The translations under genes were made by a program, and so were the position numbers. This document shows, in pieces, positions 7,739-14,824 of a stretch of DNA of 37,211 nucleotides. The notes beneath the pieces were generated by a model. That model was not told where the DNA came from. It did no database searches and saw only the letters and a list, made by a program, of their open reading frames with translations. Numbering within the stretch: the first letter of the stretch is position 1; every line of letters begins with the position of its first letter. This DNA is from Anaerovibrio lipolyticus (GTDB taxonomy: Bacteria; Bacillota; Negativicutes; Selenomonadales; Selenomonadaceae), in assembly GCF_021531495.1 (NCBI RefSeq), contig NZ_JADYTY010000022.1:1-37211 (forward strand), in the 5' to 3' direction.

Positions 7739-8818
7739 ATGGCAGAGCAGAGATTACAGGAACAGGAGCCTCAGGTGCATAAAAGGCGGGTGCGGTACAA
7801 GGGGAAATATCCTCGGAAATTTAGCGAGAAATACAAGGAGCTGAATCCAGAAAAATACGGTGAGGCAGTGTCCCATGTTATCTCCAAGGGCAATACCCCG
7901 GCAGGAATGCATATACCTATTATGGTGGAGGAGATATTGGAGGTGCTGCATATCCAGCCGGGAGAGCAGGGCTTTGATGGTACTCTTGGCTATGGCGGTC
8001 ATACCAGGGCCATGCTGGATAAGCTGCAGGGACAGGGCCATCTATATAGCGGGGATGTAGATGCTATAGAGGAGGCCAAGACGGAGGCCAGATTAAGAGC
8101 TGCCGGCTATGGGGCGGATATTTGGACTCCCAAGCTAATGAACTTTGCGGAAATAGATAAACTGGCTGCGGAAGTAGGGGGCTTTGATTTTATTTTGGCG
8201 GATTTAGGGGTATCCTCCATGCAGATTGACAATCCGGAAAGGGGTTTTTCCTACAAGGCAGAGGGACCTTTGGATTTGCGGTTAAATTCACAGGCTGGGA
8301 TTTCGGCAGCCCAGCGGTTAAAGGAGCTGGACAAGGAGTCCTTGGCTGGTATGCTGGTGGAAAATGCAGACGAGCCTTATGCTGAGGAAATTGCCAGACA
8401 GATATACAATACTCTGCACAAAAAGAAAAAGCCTATTGATACTACCACTGCCCTTCATGAGCAGATTGTGGAGGCTCTGTCCAAGGTTAAGCTGCCACCT
8501 GAGGAGGACGGAAAAATGCTGGTCAAGAAAAGCAGTGCCAGAGTTTTTCAGGCTCTGCGTATAGATGTGAATCATGAATATGAGGTACTTTACGAATTTA
8601 TGGAAAAACTGCCGGAGGCGCTTCGTACCGGAGGCAGGGCGGCCATTCTTACCTTCCATTCCGGGGAGGACAGAATTGTGAAAAAAGCATTTCAGGCTTT
8701 TCACCGGGCAGGTATCTATAGTGATGTAGCCAAGGAGGTTATTAAGCCTAGTCGGGAGGAGTGTTTCCGCAATTCCCGCGCTCATTCCACTAAGCTGCGC
8801 TGGGCGATAAAAGCTTAA
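7739..8818 (+). CDS. rsmH: RsmH-family 16S rRNA (cytosine-N4) methyltransferase, divergent and N-terminally extended
   Basis: A 359-residue S-adenosylmethionine-dependent methyltransferase of the RsmH/MraW family, which N4-methylates C1402 of 16S rRNA. Family motifs are HIPIMVEEILEVL, the SAM loop DGTLGYGGHT, ADLGVSSMQIDNPERGFSY, GPLDLRLN, RVFQALRIDVN and TFHSGEDRIVKKAF. The classical form has HSLEDR, so this copy is divergent. It is about 45 residues longer than usual because of a basic N-terminal extension rich in Lys, Arg and Tyr. The start is ATG 7739, six bases after AGGGTG, not the GTG at 7730. It stands alone, not with mraZ and ftsL in a division cluster. It may be a second RsmH paralog; its actual target is then open. 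Confidence 0.85.
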   Translation: MAEQRLQEQEPQVHKRRVRYKGKYPRKFSEKYKELNPEKYGEAVSHVISKGNTPAGMHIPIMVEEILEVLHIQPGEQGFDGTLGYGGHTRAMLDKLQGQGHLYSGDVDAIEEAKTEARLRAAGYGADIWTPKLMNFAEIDKLAAEVGGFDFILADLGVSSMQIDNPERGFSYKAEGPLDLRLNSQAGISAAQRLKELDKESLAGMLVENADEPYAEEIARQIYNTLHKKKKPIDTTTALHEQIVEALSKVKLPPEEDGKMLVKKSSARVFQALRIDVNHEYEVLYEFMEKLPEALRTGGRAAILTFHSGEDRIVKKAFQAFHRAGIYSDVAKEVIKPSREECFRNSRAHSTKLRWAIKA

Positions 8819-8854
8819 TTAAAATCAATAATGATAAAAGTTCTCAAAAAGTAG

Positions 8855-8883
8855 TTGAAAATAATTATCAACTGTAGTATAGT
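8855..8883 (+). promoter_or_regulatory. Promoter of the DUF3793 remnant-flavodoxin unit
   Basis: TTGAAA (8855-8860), a 17-base spacer and TATAGT (8878-8883). The -35 lies inside a Fur-like palindrome. Confidence 0.75.
8856..8870. promoter_or_regulatory. Fur-like box 1
   Basis: TGAAAATAATTATCA is a 7-1-7 palindrome one base away from the classical TGATAATNATTATCA Fur/PerR-type site, and it overlaps the -35. It fits iron-repressed flavodoxin expression. Confidence 0.65.
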
Positions 8884-8894
8884 ATATATAGGGT

Positions 8895-8909
8895 TGAGAA
8901 TAAATCTCA
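8895..8909. promoter_or_regulatory. Fur-like box 2
   Basis: TGAGAATAAATCTCA is a second 7-1-7 palindrome, a weaker match to the Fur consensus, just downstream of the predicted transcription start. It is the core of the perfect inverted repeat TTGAGA / TCTCAA (8894-8910). Confidence 0.5.
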
Positions 8910-8931
8910 ATTACAAAGAAAGAGGGAACTT

Positions 8932-9123
8932 ATGGGCAAGGAAAAATTAGATTTTTGCTGGCTCAGCATTGTGCCCCTACCCTGGCTGGCCTGAAGGCAG
9001 CCAGCATGGTGGTCTTAGGCTGTACGGCGATTGTTCCAGTGCTATGATAATTGTATTCGACAGGCTTGTCAGGGATTAGAGAATGGTGTTAGTTTGCAGG
9101 CCATGATACATAAGGCGATGTAA
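8932..9123 (+). pseudogene. Remnant of a DUF3793-family gene (frameshift and internal deletion)
   Basis: A ribosome-binding site (AGAGGGAACTT) and ATG at 8932 begin MGKEKLDF, then the frame breaks at a T5 run. One frame over, the sequence reads LLAQHCAPTLAGLKAASMV, which I recognise as the start of DUF3793 proteins. A third frame reads YDNCIRQACQGLENG and SLQAMIHKAM to a TAA at 9121, matching the C-terminal part of that family. About 130 central residues are missing, since full proteins are near 190 residues. DUF3793 genes commonly sit next to flavodoxin genes, as here. The Fur-like boxes and promoter remain, presumably now serving only the flavodoxin. Confidence 0.75.
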
Positions 9124-9144
9124 GAGTAAAGGAGTGGTTTATTG

Positions 9145-9585
9145 ATGAAGTTGGCAATTGTTTATTGGAGCGGTACAGGTAATACAGAGGCTATGGCTAA
9201 TGCTATGGCGGAGGGAGCCAAGGAGGCTGGGGCAGCAGTGGATTTGCTGTCTGTGGATGAGTTTAATGTAGATAAGCTGGCGGATTTTGACGGGGTGCTT
9301 TTTGGCTGTCCTGCTATGGGCAATGAGGTGCTGGAGGAAGCTGAGTTTGAGCCAATGTTTGCCGAGTTGGAGGCCAAGCTGGCGGGAGTGCCAGTAGGCT
9401 TATTTGGTTCCTATGGCTGGGGCAGCGGGGAATGGATGGCAGATTGGAAGAAACGCTGCGGCGACGATGGAGCCAAGGTCTATGGGGATGGCGTTATTAT
9501 TAATGACGTGCCTGACGAGGATGGATTGCAGCAGTGCAGGGAGTATGCCGCTGGGTTTGTGAAAAATGCTCTAAAAGCGATATAA
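9145..9585 (+). CDS. Flavodoxin
   Basis: A 146-residue short-chain flavodoxin, an FMN-binding electron carrier that can replace ferredoxin when iron is scarce. The phosphate-binding loop SGTGNTEAMA comes right after the first strand (MKLAIVYW). FGCPAMGNE and GSYGWGSGEWM are the two FMN-flanking loops. The start is ATG 9145, ten bases after AAGGAG. It is expressed from the Fur-like-boxed promoter at 8855-8883 through the DUF3793 remnant, which fits iron-dependent control. The suf operon begins 370 bases downstream, so two iron-related units are adjacent. The stop codon lies inside the structured element at 9581-9729. Confidence 0.93.
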   Translation: MKLAIVYWSGTGNTEAMANAMAEGAKEAGAAVDLLSVDEFNVDKLADFDGVLFGCPAMGNEVLEEAEFEPMFAELEAKLAGVPVGLFGSYGWGSGEWMADWKKRCGDDGAKVYGDGVIINDVPDEDGLQQCREYAAGFVKNALKAI

Positions 9586-9729
9586 CAGTACCCTTTCAGG
9601 CACGCTCTCGCTACTTTTCTCGCCTAGCGGTACTAAGCTCTCATGAGGCAATTCGTGGCTGGCGCCCCGAAAGCTCATGAATCGCTAAGGACCGAGGCGC
9701 GAAGAGTACCTATGCAGTGTACTGTTATA
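9581..9729. repeat. Long imperfect hairpin element with 11 bp terminal inverted repeats
   Basis: TATAACAGTAC (9581-9591) and GTACTGTTATA (9719-9729) are perfect inverted repeats. Inside, TACTTTTC-TCGCCTAGCG (from 9612) pairs imperfectly with CGCTA...AGGCGCGAAGAGTA (9683-9708), and TCATGAG (9641) pairs with CTCATGA (9674). The left repeat overlaps the flavodoxin stop codon. It could be a small non-autonomous inverted-repeat element or a structured RNA. It is more GC-rich than its flanks. No open frame of note lies inside. Confidence 0.6.
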
Positions 9730-9797
9730 CCGCCTATCAGCGTATTCACAGTGGCTTTACTATTGATGTATTTTTAAAATTTTATAGACAAATTAAG

Positions 9798-9830
9798 GCC
9801 TTTGCGGGGACAAACCGCGGGGCTTTTTTT
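9798..9830 (+). terminator. Intrinsic terminator of the flavodoxin unit
   Basis: A GC-rich hairpin (GCC-TT-T-GCGG / CCGC-GG-GGC, with wobble pairs and one bulged T) is followed by seven T. Confidence 0.8.
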
Positions 9831-9840
9831 GATGGGGAAA

Positions 9841-9867
9841 TTAATTCCGTTATTTTTAGTCAGAATT
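9841..9867. promoter_or_regulatory. suf operator copy 1
   Basis: TTAATTCCG, ten bases, then TCAGAATT. The ends form an inverted repeat (AATTC / GAATT). The same 27-base arrangement recurs at 9907-9933. This copy ends just before the -35 of the suf promoter. Confidence 0.6.
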
Positions 9868-9868
9868 A

Positions 9869-9898
9869 TTGACTTTTTGTATGACATACTCGTATAAT
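9869..9898 (+). promoter_or_regulatory. Promoter of sufCBDSU
   Basis: TTGACT (9869-9874), an 18-base spacer and TATAAT (9893-9898). The spacer itself contains the palindrome GTATGACATAC. The predicted start is near 9905, at the edge of operator copy 2. Confidence 0.8.
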
Positions 9899-9906
9899 AT
9901 GTGTAG

Positions 9907-9933
9907 TTAATTCCGAGTAATTTAATCAGAATT
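9907..9933. promoter_or_regulatory. suf operator copy 2
   Basis: TTAATTCCG, ten bases, then TCAGAATT, repeating the site at 9841 with a centre 66 bases away. It covers the start of the transcript. Two identical-ended palindromes bracketing the promoter look like repressor sites, perhaps for an Rrf2/IscR-type Fe-S sensor; the identity of the regulator is inference. Confidence 0.6.
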
Positions 9934-9955
9934 TAGATATATAGGAGTGTGTATG

Positions 9956-10735
9956 ATGAGCAATAAGCTTTTGGAGATTAAGAACCTGCATGCTGGTGTG
10001 GCAGGCAGAGAGGATAAGGGTGAGATTTTGCAGGGGTTGGATTTGGCGATTGCCCCTGGTGAGATTCATGTTATTTTGGGGCCTAATGGCTCTGGTAAAT
10101 CTACCTTGATGAATGTGATTATGGGACATCCCAAGTATCAGGTGGTAGAGGGTGAAATGAAGTTTGAGGGAGAGGATTTGCAGGCGCTGAAAACTTTCGA
10201 GCGGTGTCGCAAGGGTATTTTTCTTTCCTTTCAGAATCCAGAGGAGATTCCTGGTATTACCGTGGAGAATATGCTGAGAGCTTCCAAGCAGGCTGTGAGT
10301 GGTGCTCCTGTGAAGATTATGAAGTTCCGCAAGGAGCTGAAAGCTGCTATGGAGGAGCTGCAGATAGATCCAGCCTATGCTAAGCGCTACATGAATGTAG
10401 GTTTTTCCGGTGGTGAGAAGAAGCGGAATGAGATTTTACAGCTTTTGCTGTTGAATCCCAAACTGGCTTTGCTGGACGAAACTGATTCCGGTTTGGATGT
10501 GGATGCGGTGCAGATTGTGTCCAGCGGTGTGCGGAAATTCCACAATGAAAACAATGCCTGTCTGATTATTACCCACAATACCCGTATTTTGGAGCAGCTT
10601 TCTGTGGACAAGGTTCATGTGCTGTTGAGTGGCAAGATTGTGGAGGAAGGCGGCCCTGAGCTGATTCAGAAGATTGACAAGGAGGGCTTTGGCTTTATCC
10701 GTCGGGAGTTGGCTGAGGAAGCCGGAGAGAATTGA
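9956..10735 (+). CDS. sufC: Fe-S cluster assembly ATPase SufC
   Basis: A 259-residue ABC-type ATPase that drives the SufBCD scaffold in Fe-S cluster assembly; it is cytosolic, not a transporter. It has Walker A GPNGSGKST, a Q-loop in SFQNPEEIPG, signature FSGGEKKRNE and Walker B LALLDETDSGLD with the D-loop, then the switch His in IITHNTRIL. The start is ATG 9956, eight bases after AGGAG; the ATG directly before it (9953) and a GTG at 9947 are less well placed. It is the first gene of sufCBDSU, ten bases ahead of sufB. Confidence 0.97.
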   Translation: MSNKLLEIKNLHAGVAGREDKGEILQGLDLAIAPGEIHVILGPNGSGKSTLMNVIMGHPKYQVVEGEMKFEGEDLQALKTFERCRKGIFLSFQNPEEIPGITVENMLRASKQAVSGAPVKIMKFRKELKAAMEELQIDPAYAKRYMNVGFSGGEKKRNEILQLLLLNPKLALLDETDSGLDVDAVQIVSSGVRKFHNENNACLIITHNTRILEQLSVDKVHVLLSGKIVEEGGPELIQKIDKEGFGFIRRELAEEAGEN

Positions 10736-10745
10736 GGTAGGAATT

Positions 10746-12155
10746 ATGGAAAGCAAAAATAAAACCTTTGTTGATGATATAGAGCGTACCCTCTATGATA
10801 TTCGCAATGAGGACCATTCTGCCTACAAATCTCAAAAGGGGCTTACCGAAGATGTAGTGCGGGATATATCGGCCCGGAAACATGATCCCCAGTGGATGCT
10901 GGAACGGCGCTTGCAGGCTTTGGAGGTATATAACCACATGGGACTGCCTACCTGGGGGCCGGATTTATCTGAGCTGAATATGGATGAGATTGTTACCTAT
11001 GTACAGCCTAATACCAAAATGGCTGGCAAATGGGAGGATGTACCGGAGGATATCAAATCCACCTTTGATCGTTTGGGTATTCCAGAGGCAGAGCAAACTT
11101 CTCTGGCAGGCGTAGGCGCTCAATATGATTCTGAGGTAGTATATCACAGTATTCAGGAAAATCTTACCAAGCAGGGTGTGGTGTATACCGATATGGAAAC
11201 CGCCCTGCGAGAGCATGAGGATCTGGTGAAGGAGCATTTTATGAAGCTGGTTCCCCCTAAAGACCACAAATTTGTTGCTCTCCATGGAGCAGTATGGTCT
11301 GGCGGATCCTTTGTTTATGTACCAGAGGGAGTTCATGTGGACATTCCTTTGCAGTCCTATTTCCGTTTGAATGCGGCGGGGGCTGGCCAGTTTGAGCATA
11401 CCCTGATTATTCTGGAAAAAAATGCCAGCCTGCATTTTATTGAGGGCTGCAGTGCACCAAAATACAATGTAACCAATCTCCATGCTGGCTGTGTAGAGCT
11501 GTATGTAGGCGAGGGTGCCAGACTGCGTTATTCCACCATTGAAAACTGGTCTAAGAATATGATGAACCTCAACACCAAGCGAGCCTTGGTGGAAAAGGAT
11601 GGCATTATTGAATGGGTGTCCGGTTCCTTTGGTTCCCATGTGTCCATGCTTTATCCTTGCAGTATTCTCCACGGAGAAAATGCCCGCTGTGAATTTACTG
11701 GTGTAACCTTTGCTTCCAAGGGGCAGAATCTGGACACTGGTGCCAGCGTGATTCACGCAGCACCTCACACCTCTGCCAATATCAGCACCCGTACTATTTC
11801 CAAGGCGGGAGGCAAGGCTACCTATAGAAGTGCGGTTAAGGTTACGCCTAATGCCCATCACGCCAAATGCTCCGTTAATTGCGAATCCCTGATGCTGGAT
11901 GATCTGTCCCGGTCTGATACCCTGCCGGTTATGGATATTCAGGGAGATGAGGCGGATATTGGCCATGAGGCAACTATTGGCCGTATTAGCGAGGAAGCCG
12001 TATTCTACCTTATGTGCCGGGGCATTAGCGAGGAGGAGGCTAGAGCCATGATTGTGCGTGGCTTTGTTGAGCCTATTGCTAAGGAACTGCCTTTGGAATA
12101 TGCGGTGGAAATGAACAATCTGATTAACATTGAGCTAGAAGGCACAATGGGTTGA
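10746..12155 (+). CDS. sufB: Fe-S cluster assembly scaffold SufB
   Basis: A 469-residue SufB, the main scaffold subunit on which Fe-S clusters are built with SufC and SufD. It has the family's start region (YDIRNEDHSAYKSQKGL), VPEGVHVDIPLQSYFRLNA, the beta-helix core, and the C-terminal GFVEPIAKELPLEYAVEMN. Length is normal. The start is ATG 10746 after GAGGTAGGAATT; the reading frame stays open further upstream inside sufC but without a start signal there. It lies between sufC and sufD in one operon. Confidence 0.97.
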   Translation: MESKNKTFVDDIERTLYDIRNEDHSAYKSQKGLTEDVVRDISARKHDPQWMLERRLQALEVYNHMGLPTWGPDLSELNMDEIVTYVQPNTKMAGKWEDVPEDIKSTFDRLGIPEAEQTSLAGVGAQYDSEVVYHSIQENLTKQGVVYTDMETALREHEDLVKEHFMKLVPPKDHKFVALHGAVWSGGSFVYVPEGVHVDIPLQSYFRLNAAGAGQFEHTLIILEKNASLHFIEGCSAPKYNVTNLHAGCVELYVGEGARLRYSTIENWSKNMMNLNTKRALVEKDGIIEWVSGSFGSHVSMLYPCSILHGENARCEFTGVTFASKGQNLDTGASVIHAAPHTSANISTRTISKAGGKATYRSAVKVTPNAHHAKCSVNCESLMLDDLSRSDTLPVMDIQGDEADIGHEATIGRISEEAVFYLMCRGISEEEARAMIVRGFVEPIAKELPLEYAVEMNNLINIELEGTMG

Positions 12156-12173
12156 GAAAGCGTGAGGTAAAAA

Positions 12174-13010
12174 ATGGCAGAAAAGATTTATAGTGAAATC
12201 CCAATGCGTACCTGGCGCTGGTTGGGAGTAAATGAGGCCAAAGCAGATGAGGCTGTTTTGGCTATAGATAATGGCCGGCAGGAGCTGGTGGTGCCAGCAG
12301 GAGAAAGCCGTCAACTGACAGTGGTTTATCGTCAGGCTGGTGAGGGACAGGTGCAGGTAAAGGTGGAAAAGGGTGGATTTTTGAAGCTGACCACTGTACA
12401 GCTGCTGCCTGTAGATGCTCAGGGCGCCAGCAGTGTACAGGTGGAGCTGGCGGATACAGCAGAGCTGGAAGCTGTGGCTGTAGAGGCTGGCAGTGCCAAA
12501 TCCCTGGCCAAAATGGAGGTTAATCTGGCAGGCAATGAGTCCAAGGCCAATGTGTATGTACTGTATTTTGGTCATGGTGCCAGCCAGCTGGATATGAATT
12601 ATGTGCTGGTTCAGCAGGGAAAAAATACAGAGGCTAATCTTCATGTTTATGGTGCTTTGCTGGGAGAGGCCAACAAAATTTTCCGTGGTACCTTGGATTT
12701 TCGTCATGGTTCCAAGGGTTCCAAGGGATATGAGAAGGAAGAAGTGGTGGTGCTTTCCTCCAAGGTGCGGAATCGCAGTGTGCCTCTGATGTTATCTGCT
12801 GAGGATGCAGTGGAGGGCCATCATGCTGTTTCCATTGGCAAGATTGATGAAAACAAGCTGTTTTATCTTATGAGCCGGGGCTTGGATATGCAGGAAGCCC
12901 GCCGTTTGGTGGTGGAAGCTGCCTTTAATCCTGTGCTGGATAGAATTGAGGACAAGGACTTGTATCAGGAGCTGGATGAATACATAAAGGAGGGATTGGC
13001 TGATGAGTGA
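12174..13010 (+). CDS. sufD: Fe-S cluster assembly protein SufD (short form)
   Basis: A 278-residue SufD-type protein that pairs with SufB in the SufBC2D scaffold. The N-terminal piece MRTWRWLGVNEAKAD is short. A beta-helix core leads to VVVLSSKVRNRSVPLMLSAE, VEGHHAVSIGKIDENKLFYL and SRGLDMQEARRLVVEAAFNP, the last equivalent to SufB's GFVEPIAKEL. Many SufD proteins are 350-430 residues, so the N-terminal helical domain is reduced. It is 18 bases after sufB and overlaps sufS by 8 bases, so it is translationally coupled. Confidence 0.93.
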   Translation: MAEKIYSEIPMRTWRWLGVNEAKADEAVLAIDNGRQELVVPAGESRQLTVVYRQAGEGQVQVKVEKGGFLKLTTVQLLPVDAQGASSVQVELADTAELEAVAVEAGSAKSLAKMEVNLAGNESKANVYVLYFGHGASQLDMNYVLVQQGKNTEANLHVYGALLGEANKIFRGTLDFRHGSKGSKGYEKEEVVVLSSKVRNRSVPLMLSAEDAVEGHHAVSIGKIDENKLFYLMSRGLDMQEARRLVVEAAFNPVLDRIEDKDLYQELDEYIKEGLADE

Positions 13011-14238
13011 GGTTAAGAATTACAAAAATGATTTTCCCCTGCTGCAGAGGAAGATGCACGATAAGCAGATAGTTTATCTGGACAATGGCGCTACTACCCA
13101 GAAGCCGGAAAAGGTAATTCAGGCCATGTGCAGCTATTATGGCGGCTGTAATGCCAACCCCCATAGAGGGGCCTATGAGCTTAGTGTGCAGGCAACGGAT
13201 ATTTACGAAAATGCCAGAGCCAAGGTGCAGAAGTTTATCAATGCCCAGCATAGCCATGAGATTATCTTTACCAAGAATGCTACGGAATCTCTTAACCTCA
13301 TTGCCTATAGCTATGGCATGAGCCATATTCAGGCTGGGGACGAGGTGGTAATTGCCATTTCTGAGCACCACAGCAATCTGGTGCCTTGGCAGCAGATTTG
13401 CCAGCTCAAGGGCGCGGTGCTGAAATACATTTATCTGGAAATGGATGGGAATCTGTCCCAGGAGGATATTGCCAGCAAGATTACAGAGAAAACCAAAATA
13501 GTAGCTGTGGCTCAGGTTTCCAATGTACTGGGACTGGTAAATCCAGTGGCGGAAATTGCCCGCAAGGCACATAGTGTAGGGGCAATCATGGTAGTGGATG
13601 GCTCCCAGTCAGTGCCCCATATGGCTGTGGATGTCCAGGCCTTGGATGCAGATTTCTTTGTTTTCTCCGGTCACAAAATGCTTTCCCCTATGGGCATTGG
13701 CGTTCTCTACGGCAAGGAAAGACTGCTGAATGATATGCCACCATTTCTCATGGGTGGGGATATGATTGACTATGTGGAGGAACAGCAGACAGAGTTTGCT
13801 CCTTTGCCAGCCAAATTTGAAGCCGGTACCCAGAATGTAGGCGGTGCTGCCGGCCTTATCGCTGCCATTGAATATTTGGAGCAGGTAGGCTTTGATTATA
13901 TTGAGCAGGTGGAAAAGGATTTGGTAAATTATGCCCTGCCTAAGCTAAAGGCTATGCCTTATATTGAGCTTTATGGCTGTGATTCTACCTTGTATAACAA
14001 AACCGGCATTATTACCTTTAATGTGCAGGATGTACATCCTCATGATGTGGCTACCATTCTGGATGCTCAGGGGGTGGCCATTCGGGCAGGTCATCACTGT
14101 GCCCAGCCTTTGATGCAGTATCTGGGACAGAATGCCACCTGCCGAGCCAGCTTTTATTTCTACAACACCAGAGAGGATGTAGACCGTTGGCTGGAGGCCT
14201 TGTCCAAGGTAAGGGGGGTGCTGGGTTATGCTGAATGA
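13003..14238 (+). CDS. sufS: Cysteine desulfurase SufS
   Basis: A 411-residue group II cysteine desulfurase, which takes sulfur from cysteine as a persulfide and hands it to SufU. Motifs are YLDNGATTQKPEKVI near the N-terminus, NPHRGAYELS, SEHHSNLVPWQ, VDGSQSVPHMAVDV, the PLP-binding Lys225 in FSGHKMLSPMGIGVLYG, and the persulfide Cys366 in RAGHHCAQPLM. Length is normal. The start ATG 13003 lies inside the end of sufD. It overlaps sufU by 11 bases, which fits the need for equal amounts of the two partners. Confidence 0.97.
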   Translation: MSEVKNYKNDFPLLQRKMHDKQIVYLDNGATTQKPEKVIQAMCSYYGGCNANPHRGAYELSVQATDIYENARAKVQKFINAQHSHEIIFTKNATESLNLIAYSYGMSHIQAGDEVVIAISEHHSNLVPWQQICQLKGAVLKYIYLEMDGNLSQEDIASKITEKTKIVAVAQVSNVLGLVNPVAEIARKAHSVGAIMVVDGSQSVPHMAVDVQALDADFFVFSGHKMLSPMGIGVLYGKERLLNDMPPFLMGGDMIDYVEEQQTEFAPLPAKFEAGTQNVGGAAGLIAAIEYLEQVGFDYIEQVEKDLVNYALPKLKAMPYIELYGCDSTLYNKTGIITFNVQDVHPHDVATILDAQGVAIRAGHHCAQPLMQYLGQNATCRASFYFYNTREDVDRWLEALSKVRGVLGYAE

Positions 14239-14662
14239 GCTGGATAGTATCTATACAGAGTTAATCGCAGAGCATAGCCGTTCCACGGAGAACAAGCATC
14301 ATCTAAAGCTGCCTACGGTGGTACAAAAGGGGCGGAATCCTAGCTGTGGTGATGAAATAACCTTGGAGCTGCAGGTGGAGGAGGGTAAAATCAAGGATGC
14401 CTCCTTTACTGGGGTAGGTTGTGCCATCTCTCAGGCTTCTACCTCCATTATGATTGACCTGATTAAAGGGGAGTCAGTGGAAAAGGCTCAGCATTTGGCA
14501 GATTTGTTCCTAAAGATGATTAAGGGAGAAATAACCGAGGATGATGAGCTGGAGGAACTGGATGAGGCTATGGCGCTGAAAAATATTTCCCATATGCCAG
14601 CCAGAGTCAAATGTGCCGTTCTCTCTTGGCGGACTTTGCTGGAAACTTTGAAAACTAAATAA
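14228..14662 (+). CDS. sufU: Sulfurtransferase SufU
   Basis: A 144-residue SufU, the zinc-dependent sulfur acceptor for SufS in Firmicutes-type Suf systems. The zinc/sulfur ligands are Cys40 and Asp42 (NPSCGDE), Cys65 (GVGCAIS) and Cys129 (RVKCAVL). SufU rather than SufE supports a Firmicutes origin. The start ATG 14228 is inside the end of sufS. It is the last gene of the operon. The 162 bases to the MATE gene stop codon hold only a weak interrupted hairpin near 14673-14712 and a direct repeat ATTCACGGA (14757, 14777); no clear terminator for suf is seen. Confidence 0.95.
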   Translation: MLNELDSIYTELIAEHSRSTENKHHLKLPTVVQKGRNPSCGDEITLELQVEEGKIKDASFTGVGCAISQASTSIMIDLIKGESVEKAQHLADLFLKMIKGEITEDDELEELDEAMALKNISHMPARVKCAVLSWRTLLETLKTK

Positions 14663-14824
14663 CTGTATATAAAACAGCTGTCACGCAGGGTGGCTTCAGT
14701 GCCTACCAGCTCTGGCCAGTATCCTTTTTGTATGTTAATGTCAATTGCCTATGTCTATTCACGGAATATATTGCAGATTCACGGATTTAATTTGTTAAAA
14801 TGTCCGCCGTGGGAGGATGAGGTA

